DNA of 64,000 bases, taken from positions 1 through 64,000 of the forward strand of contig VNKQ01000011.1 in assembly GCA_016508695.1 (NCBI GenBank), in the 5' to 3' direction. This DNA is from Hyphodiscus hymeniophilus (lineage: Eukaryota > Ascomycota > Leotiomycetes > Helotiales > Hyphodiscaceae). How positions within the stretch are numbered: the first letter of the stretch is position 1; each line of letters opens with the position of its first letter. Under the pieces are notes generated by a model. It was not told where the DNA came from, did no database searches, and worked only from the letters and a program-made list of their open reading frames with translations. Of the stretch, positions 56,585 through 64,000 are shown piece after piece. The position numbers and the translations under genes were made by a program.

Positions 56585-57793
56585 TTATCCCACCCCACTA
56601 GACACCTTCTGACCAGAGGTGCCGGAGCATGGAACCATGAACTGACAAGTATTTCCCCAAGTCCGAAAGCCATCGACGGAGTTATAAAAGCAAGATTTCG
56701 GCAGATACCATCTCTTGTCATATTCCTACATCACGAACATTAGTCCAATCGGTCCAAGGAGATCTTCCCAGCCGGGGCTGTGAATGGAACAGTGGGAGCT
56801 CATCTTACGATTCCTGTACCTGCGAGATCCGCAGTGTTCACGACCAGGGGGAGCGGAAGCTGAGCGGCGAAGCTGTAAGATGCTTGTAGAGAGACATTGT
56901 TCGTCCAGCCCAGAAGCTTGCAGTTCGAATCGAAGGCGTAGAGATCGATGGTGGAATCGCCGGCAAAACTTGCATAGCTACCGATGTAGCATTGGCCGGG
57001 GATCCCAGCAGCCCATTCATGGCACATGTTGTAGTGGGTGACAATAAAATTGTCACGCCTGAGTAAAACAGAGTGAGCAAACATCTCGAAATCCTGGAGT
57101 TGAGTATTGGAAAAGAGCTTACTCGATAATCTCATGCTTGGTGAGCTCAGATTTAGGGATGTCCAATTCAAAGAGATCACGTTTAGATTTGGATGAACAC
57201 ACGAACGGCATTTGGACGGTCCAGCCCTTGTATCCGTTTGTGAGCGAGTTTGAAAAGCCAACGAGGTTGGTGTATGAAGAGCCAGCATAGTTCTGAGAAA
57301 GGGTTAGTTGATGGACAGTACTTCCTGACACCAAGTCGTTTATGATGAGAATGGGGAAACACGGGATTCAACCTACGAAATGCGGACTGCTGGCCGTTGT
57401 ATCCATAACGATCACATACGGAAGCTCCGAGTCCAAGCCGTACGTCGTCGAATACGCAACACCATTTTGCCAGCCTATGAGAACGCAATTATGGTCAAAA
57501 ACATAGAGGTCCATGCCATTGCGGTTCGCAAAGGTCGAGAGCATGCAGTAGTTGCTGTTTGAATTCGGTTTGCACAGGTTGGTGGTGGTGACATCGAGAG
57601 CTTGACGCCTAGGATATAAAATCAGTCCGCGGTCTCAAACTTCACAATATCAGTCGTCATAGTGAACCTACTTGCTGATGTCTTGACCAATCTTCTCCGA
57701 GAAGACTGGGATGGCAGAGCAGAGCGACATGAGAGGGGAAAGTAATATGATAAGAAAGGTGAGTATTGAGATATTCATATTGACGATTTGCAT
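56585..57793 (-). CDS. Secreted Cys-rich protein with two copies of a novel module (304 aa)
   Basis: Five exons (57793-57672, 57608-57377, 57292-57123, 57058-56809, 56725-56585) join in frame. Exon 1 encodes a signal peptide (MQIVNMNISILTFLIILLSP, then LMSLCSA) and a propeptide ending in KR. Module 1 spans exons 2-3: NYCMLSTFANRNGMDLYVFD, HNCVLIGWQNGVAY, then WTVQMPFVCSS. Module 2 spans exons 4-5: CYIGSYASFAGDSTIDLYAF, DSNCKLLGWTNNVS, then SCFYNSVDGFRTWGNTCQFM and VPCSG. A phase-0 intron interrupts both modules at the same place. The linker SSKSKRDLFELDIPKSELTK contains KR and may be cleaved. An ORF ending at 56800 would miss exon 5, but homology with the neighbour supports splicing. A candidate effector or surface protein; family not recognised. 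Confidence 0.8.
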
Positions 57794-58371
57794 AGTCTCG
57801 TGATAATTATGTTTCAAAGCTTGAAATTGAAGTGTAAGAGGAGTGATTTTGACTAAGCATGCGAAAGAAATTGTTGGGAAGTGCAAGACTTGAACGGTCG
57901 TAATGAGTTTTTAGAGGAGATTTCGAAGGGAGGCAAGAGCTACTTTTGAAATCCCTGAAGAGAAGCTTGACTTGGTGAATGAACTTTCACCAATCTCAAA
58001 GATATTGTCCGTTGGGAATTTGCTAGTGAAATAGATGGTATCAACTTAGAACAAACGCAGCAAGCTGTCGAAAGATCGAGCGTAGAGAAGTAATCGTCGA
58101 TTTGAGTCACTTAACAGATTATCCCGCATTGTCTCAAAATTCTCAAGCGAATCACAAGATTGGAAAGTCAGAAGATAGTTGAGAATTTTAATAAATCATC
58201 GAATATGCAATGCTATAAAACCACCTGCCTTATTCCTGCCAATCACGTCGCTATGCTATTGCCCCTTTCCATACCCGAGAACTCCCTACTTTCCCTCCTC
58301 AAAGCAGAGCAAGGATCTATCAAAGCCAACCACAAATCCGGCCATGACCCTCGCCGCCAATCTACCCTCAA
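57794..58371. other. Promoter region between the two related secreted-protein genes
   Basis: About 0.58 kb between the start of the two-module gene and the stop of the one-module gene, same strand. Short plus-strand frames are unsupported. No other feature seen. Confidence 0.4.
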
Positions 58372-59087
58372 TCAGCTAACGCACGGGAAAGAGAACTCGC
58401 ACTGCCACATCGGTGTTCCATCCTCGAGCCAGTTCTGGAAGCAGACAGGCGAATCGTAGAAGACATTGTCGTACGACTGCAGCATGACCAATTAGATCAT
58501 ATCAAAGGAGAAGAGTCAGGGGTTCTTACCATCTGGACATTGCTCATCGCAGTGCCTCCCGTCTCCACGTTGACATCGAATTTAAGGATCTCGGCGTAGA
58601 GCTGGCAGGAAGAGAGCGGGGCGACGGTGTTTTGCCAGGTGAGGAGCTTGCAGAACGAATCGAAAAGATAGACGTCCGAGGTGGATGAGGCGGAGGTCTG
58701 CAAGGTTGCGACCGAGCAGGTTTTCAGAGCGCCTGTCTTGCACATATCGATCTTGGTTGTGTCATAGGTGGCGCCGGTTCGTCTGATAAGCGTCGATCAA
58801 GTCAGCGGCCTCTTTCAGAAATAACTGAGAAGGTTTGGTAAAGGTAAACTTACGGATGGATGATAGGTACGGAGCGGTCAGCGACAGTACCATAATTGAT
58901 GCCAGCCCTGGTGAAGTAAGTCAATAAAATTTCCGGAGAAGTGCCCAAGAAGGGGGACCGAAAGATGAACTTACGAATCGATACTGGTTGCAGACAAGTC
59001 CGAGGCCATTGGGGTGGCAAGGGCAGCACAGAACAAGCCGAGGAAAGAGAAGAGACCCAGGAGAATGTGAAGAGTTGATTGATGCAT
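58372..59087 (-). CDS. Secreted Cys-rich protein with one copy of the same module (174 aa)
   Basis: Four exons (59087-58975, 58907-58854, 58782-58530, 58476-58372) join in frame. The signal peptide is MHQSTLHILLGLFSFLGLFC, ending near AALA. The module lies in exons 3-4: MCKTGALKTCSVATLQTSAS, DVYLFDSFCKLLTWQNTVAP, then SPVCFQNWLEDGTPMWQCEF and SFPCVS. The D-(L/V)-Y-x-F-D-x-x-C-x-L-(I/L)-x-W-x-N core is shared with both modules of the gene at 56585. The phase-0 intron sits at the matching position. Compared with the neighbour, the pre-module region is short and lacks a KR site. A paralogue from local duplication. Function unknown; size, secretion and Cys content fit candidate effectors. Confidence 0.8.
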
Positions 59088-60284
59088 GTTGGAAGCTGTC
59101 GAGTAGATGAGAATTATGATGGTATGATTGTAATTGTGGAGAATGGACGTGGGTGGAAGTTATGAGATCTTGTAGTTGATAATTCGTTGTGCACTTCCTT
59201 TTCTCGGGGTAAGAGTCGTGTTGTAGAAGTTGTGGTATGTATCTGAGATGTTGATTGTGAAATACGGAGGTAGGTTGTAGGTTGGAGGTCTTGTACTTAG
59301 TAATCGATTACGCACTCTCTTTTCTCAAGATAACGCTCGTAGTATATCGATTTTGGTGTATGCTCGAAGTTTTGCAGTGTACTAGAAGATGGGAAGTTGT
59401 TGTCGTCGTAATATGTAGGAGTATGTGCGCCTCCTCGCCGAAACAAGAACCCAAATACTACCTTGTATTCCACGCACGCTAACCCCTTGCTAGGAAGATA
59501 TTCACTGAAGAACATTTCAATTCAATGAGAAAGACCAGAGTGTTAATACTAAACAGGCACGAAATATCTAGAAGAATTGGCCGCATGGCCGACCAAGAAG
59601 GATTCATTCAGTGCCAACCCCTTCATGTATCTCAGATAACGAACATACCATCCGCAATGATAAGCACGCAGAGGAAAACAGCCTTGCGAAACTCCCAAGA
59701 TCTGATGTCTGTCAAAAAATCCGGCTGTCAAAAGAGCGTTGAGTAATACATAGGAGAGGTCTACTTACACGATCACGATATTGTTCCAGTCTATACTCCG
59801 CGAATCGCTCAGCGTAGCACACCAAACTTGCGGTCTGAGTTCTTCACAATGACCCGAACAACTTGATGGAGCTTGACCGGATCTCTTTCAAAAGGAGGGG
59901 ATGCCTTGCCACTGAGCAGTGTCCAAACCACCATTCCTTTTTCTTTTACCGAGCTCACATCCAACGAAAGACACTTCGGACGACCATGTAGCAATTAAGT
60001 GTAGTGATATTGGACTGATATGTCGTTGAGTTCCAGCAACAACCTCTGAGCCAAGATGCAGATAAAAATGGAAAAACGGTAAAGCCACGCACCACGCTAA
60101 ATTACAAGACCGCGCAAACCGCCAACCAAAAGATCTCCAATAATGAGAGGTATCATGAATTCAACGCTTCTCCTATTTCTGCTTCGTCGCCTTCTGTTCC
60201 CAGGTCTGCGTGGGTCGTATTCCGTGTCCCAATTGAGGACCTTTGACAACTCGCACCCGCCAAGTTCACTCCTCGCATTGATGA
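59088..60284. other. Upstream region with an imperfect 60-bp duplication; otherwise gene-free
   Basis: About 1.2 kb. Segments near 59168-59227 and 59287-59343 share the order AG(A/G)TCTTGTA, GCACT, CTTTTCTC and GTCGT/GCTCGTAGTA, so they look like a duplicated promoter segment upstream of the one-module secreted gene. Frames at 59525-60088 have no recognisable content. Confidence 0.4.
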
Positions 60285-62550
60285 CTATGACTTCCTTTGC
60301 GACTTGACTTTGTTCCAGAATCTTTTGACAACACCATTCTCCTTTTCTGGCTCCCAGCCATCAACTCCTCCCAAAGGTCCTCGAACTTCATATTTCTCCT
60401 CCATATCCTCCGGCGCCAAGGGCTCTTCCCTTAACGGACTCTTCGTTGCCGCAGTCTGCCACCCATATATTGTGCTCTCATCGGCCCGTAAATCGCGTCT
60501 AGTAAGCGTCATCCGTAGAGTCATCTCCCTGCTCCCAGCCATTGAGTGGGCATACGACTCGTGCTGCTTTACCAGAGTAGGTTTTAAGACCAAGTGTGAG
60601 AAGTCCGAAGACGCTTTGTTGCCCTTCACATATGTTGGCGAAACACCCCGAGACCGTAATCCAAGATCAATACCGATAGGTGTTAATGGGGAATCTGGGT
60701 CACCCATGGATGCATCGTCGTCCAATGCAGAGGCCGCATCATCATCCAGGAATGAGGATTGTGCTCTGTCCGTGGCATGCGACGTCCTGCCAGTATTGTC
60801 TCTTGATATTCGGGTTGGTGCCTTGTTCTCCTTATCTGGACCAGTCACTCCTTCCATTGATGGAAACCCAAACTCGATGGCTTCGTCAAACTTTTGTGGG
60901 GACGCAAGATATACGCGAAGCTTTAGTCGAGCTTCTGGATCTTGATAATGTGTGGCATTTGGGTCTATCGAGGATATCGAGTCGTGTAGCACATGTTTCG
61001 GTCCGATGAGAGACAGAGTCCTAGACTTTTGTCTCGAGTGGGATGGGATAGGTTCGAACTTGGGAGACCTTGGTTGTATTGATGATAGGGAGTTCCGGCC
61101 AAATGGCTTCTTCGTGATTGACATAGTCCGACGGAAGGAGGGCCGTCGATTGCTGTTCGATGTGGGGAATACATAGCCGTCCAGGTTTGCATGGTAGTCG
61201 TCCAGAACCAGCTTCAAATTGATATCCTCCTCTTCATCCATCCACCGAAAACTTTCATACATTGCGTCCGCCATATCCGATGAGTCCCTGCGGCTTCGGT
61301 AACTATCTGTGCTTGTTCTTGTAGATATTGGCGTGGACGGGTCGAGTAAAGGTGTTTGGTTTCGAGAAGCACGTCGATTTGATTTGTAGATGGCCTCATC
61401 AGCGGCGTCAAGTATCACACTCTGGCGCAGCCGTCCGGCAAGTATGACCTGTTCTTCCCTTGTGAACTCCCTCTTCTTGATCTTGTCTGGCAAGGTAAGG
61501 AACCAAGAGGCCTCGTTGCTCGTAATGGATTGCTGTCTAGCAAGTGTCCGTAGACGGCGTGATTTCGGGCCCTTCCGTCGTGGTTCTATGACAGGAACGT
61601 TCAATCCTCTTCGATCTGCGAGCGAGTTTTTTCGATTCCCCTGGACGGGCAACCTGACCTCATCGAAGGCGTTGGATCGTGAACTCTGCGCGAACCTCAG
61701 TCGTTCAAGGGTGGAAAAGTACTATGGAAGGAGGGTCAATTATTGAATCTGAAGAAGAGAAGCTAGAGAACCCTCTCCGTATCGTTGCATGCTCTGTCTG
61801 CAGCTTGCAGGAACACGTCCTCGTCTCAAGTGTGTGGACCTGCAAGATTTCGCAGCTCCAAGTGGACTGACGACCCTCTCTGCGTCTTCGGGGTTCATAG
61901 CGTGCAGCTTTAGGTGCGGGAGCGACATTTCTGGCGCATACTTCACCGCTGTTTATGGAATGGAGCTTGGACGGAGTGGATGGGTAGCTTCGACAGCGGA
62001 CCAACGGGCGTCCCAAACATGACATTGGAATGGATCGCCGGGTTTTCCCATTTACCAGCTCCAACTTCCAAGCTATTCCACTTGTGACTTTTCGTTCAGG
62101 AGAGAGCGGCCCGATGGTGTCATGCCGTGTGAAGGAAACCGAGACTGAGAGTTTGGGGAATGGAAGCGGGATTTTGTACTTGTAACTTGTGAGCTTGAAA
62201 GTAGTACGTACCTTTCTGCGCACCGCGACGGGCAGAGCCTCGAACTCCTCATCCGTGGTCCCAAACCCCGTCATGTTCTTCATGTTCTTGCGGAAGCGTC
62301 CCGCAGACGGCAGACTTTGTGAGGAGTGTGGTCGATCGAAGGTAAAGGAAGGCCTCTGGTCGAATGACTGGGCGTAGAGGGTTCGAGGGGAGAGGGGAGT
62401 ATCGGAGGTGGAATGGAGGTCTGATGTCGAGCTGGAGAGGATGGGATAAGAGTAGAAGGGCAGCAGCGGTGGTACTTGGAGTGTAGTGCTGGCATTGTCA
62501 CTGGCGTTAGGGTTGGCGTAGGCGTAGGCCGGTGGATTGGAGGGCGCCAT
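60285..62550 (-). CDS. Conserved-looking hypothetical protein with a long intron (591 aa)
   Basis: Two exons: 62550-62212 and 61721-60285. The joint EALPVAVRRK to YFSTLERLRFAQSSRSNAF is in phase 0 with GTACGT and TAG borders. The intron of 490 bases is long for this window. Exon 2 contains an ordered-looking segment (NEASWFLTLPDKIKKREFTR, EEQVILAGRLRQSVILDAAD), then a disordered Ser/Arg-rich region and YESFRWMDEEEDINLKLVLD with HANLDGYVFPTSNSNRRPSF. It closes with a basic end, VVKRFWNKVKSQRKS. No catalytic motif or membrane segment visible. The first exon is Ser/Pro/Tyr-rich. The reading frame inside the intron (to about 61705) is an artefact of read-through. Confidence 0.72.
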
Positions 62551-64000
62551 GATGTGGAGTGTTTATTAGATGAAAGGGAAGTTCATGCGGTAAAGTGGTG
62601 GTGGTGGTGGTGGTTGTATTGCATATTCGTGCAGGAAGTGATAGGTGGGAGGAGGGTGGTGGCAGAAGAGAGAGGGGAGAGGTAGAGTAAGAGTAAGAGT
62701 AGGAGTAAGAGTAGGAGAGGTCTGTGGTTTTTCTGATACTTGATATTTGATATGATGTTATTTGACAGGGCAGAGTCATATCATTCATACCTAGTAGGGC
62801 GGGCTCAAGTACTACACAACAGCAAACTGCCATTAATAAGTCCTGTCTGTACCTTGGTATTATTATTATTGCAGAGTTGCACTGGGTGAAGTGAGTACAA
62901 TGAGTACGAAGCCTCCCTTACGGTCCCCCCTGCCGCCACCAAACGTCCCCCCAAACCCACTCGTTCCTGGCCTGGGATCTGGATCCTTGAGCCCTGTAAT
63001 GCTGTGTGTGTCCCCTTAGTGACTTGGCCTGCCTCACTGCCTCACTGCTCTCGTGTCCATTGTCTGTCTCCACGATCACGGTCTGGCTTTAATGTATTTT
63101 TGTAATTCTATAATTCTATAATTCTAACGTCAACAGCCAAATGAGTAGCCAATTCATTAGACGAAGTGTCTTCCGTATTCATCCTGACAGAAGAGCGAAA
63201 TAAGTCTAGTGTCCCCCTCTTTTTATGTCCCTTTATGATCTGTACTGTAGCTCCAATACTGCTTAGATAATCAGCGCCGGGACAACGGGGGGAGATGCTT
63301 TTGATTCGATGCAACATATTCTTATTGTCCATCACATTCCTTCCACCCCCACGGCGTAATCCAGACTTTAGAATCTCGAATCTCAAATCCCGAAACTTCT
63401 CAACCTCGAAACCTTCATACCTCGACCGAGTCGACTCACGAGTCACGACTAAGCTGACCCGGCATCGTTCCCCTTGTGTCATCTTTCGAATGGCAGTTGA
63501 CATTCCCTGGCTGATCATCAACGCATTCGTCCATCCCCTTTCCAACTGGAGCCCAGAAGAGCATTGGCAAGGTGCAAGGTGTGCACCAACCATGGCTACA
63601 TGGCTCCCTCTTAACGAATAGCTGCCCCCGGTATTTCCTCTCACAACTCCGTATGGTATCCTTTTCCTTTCGTTTCTTTTCTTTTTCTGTCTCTGACAGG
63701 GGCGTAGGGGTGTATCCATATGGCAAGTGCCAGCCAGCAGGAGTTGGCCCGCTCTTAAGTCTCTCAACGGCGACGGCGGAGGCGACGGGCGGGACAGCTG
63801 TAATCAAATGCATTCATTGGTCGTCCAACGTTGTCGGGCTGGACAGAGAGCAGCACAGCAGAGCAGAGCACAGCACATCAGGAGTCGTTGCACGAAAACG
63901 CTTTCAGTCTACCGCTCCGAACCTCGACATGCAGTCTGCAGTCCTCGCACCTTTGGGTCCAACAACCTTTTACCCAACCGCGCACTTCTGGCCTTTCTGG
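62551..64000. other. Upstream region with simple repeats; no gene called
   Basis: The last 1.45 kb holds simple repeats: GGT units at about 62597-62615, GTAAGA/GTAGGA units at about 62689-62718, TAATTCTA units at about 63106-63127, and CAGAG/CACAG units near 63850-63880. A 219-codon minus-strand frame (63108-63767) is low in quality, with no domain and many basic residues. It is not called. Confidence 0.4.

Noticed and set aside
63108..63767. 219-codon minus-strand frame near the window end
   Set aside because: No domain, no signal, and low-complexity AT-rich DNA at its 3' end; not enough to call a gene.
1..64000. CRISPR arrays, biosynthetic gene clusters or bacterial-type operons
   Set aside because: The genome is a fungal nucleus. 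Repeats have no spacer architecture, and no polyketide, peptide or terpene synthase frames are visible.

Overview
The window is the left end of a chromosome from a filamentous ascomycete (Pezizomycotina). It opens with seven perfect CCCTAA telomere repeats, followed by about 3 kb of extremely AT-rich repeats that look mutated by a repeat-induced point mutation (RIP)-like process. After that come intron-rich fungal genes with short introns of typical GT-AG form. A sortilin Vps10, an UNC93-like membrane protein, a Dal5-type permease, an Mpo1-like DUF962 protein and a GPI-anchored Ser/Thr-rich wall protein all fit a filamentous fungus. Placement in Leotiomycetes is only a guess.

Layout. 1-3110: telomere, AT-rich subtelomere, two 39-bp minisatellite arrays and a duplicated block of about 0.8 kb. 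3.3-19.2 kb: sparse transporter-rich zone with a small basic ORF, a Dal5-like permease (-), a probably decayed gene (-), an intronless maltose/sugar transporter (+), an UNC93-like gene (+) and a hypothetical gene (+). 20-30 kb: hypothetical low-complexity proteins, Mpo1-like (-), RNA polymerase II subunit Rpb7 (+), and an acidic hypothetical protein (+). 30.8-37.8 kb: a large amidoligase-family gene interrupted by in-frame UGA codons (-), an SH3BGRL/glutaredoxin-like gene (-), and a frame-shattered 2-hydroxyacyl-CoA lyase-like pseudogene (+). 38.3-48.4 kb: a gene with a frame break (+), a GPI-anchored protein (+), a coiled-coil protein (-) and cytidine deaminase (-). 49.5-64 kb: an SDR without the usual YxxxK lysine (-), VPS10 (-), two neighbouring secreted Cys-rich proteins built from one repeated module (-), and a hypothetical gene (-).

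I rebuilt exon structures by hand from splice signals and frame continuity. The total coding length is a multiple of three for every model marked spliced. These are predictions without transcript support. The genes do not form an obvious pathway or biosynthetic cluster. Housekeeping genes (RPB7, VPS10, cytidine deaminase, MPO1-like) sit with lineage-specific genes, and pseudogenes occur up to about 40 kb from the telomere. The most interesting items are the modular secreted family at 56.6-59.1 kb, the UGA-interrupted amidoligase gene, and the subtelomeric minisatellite.
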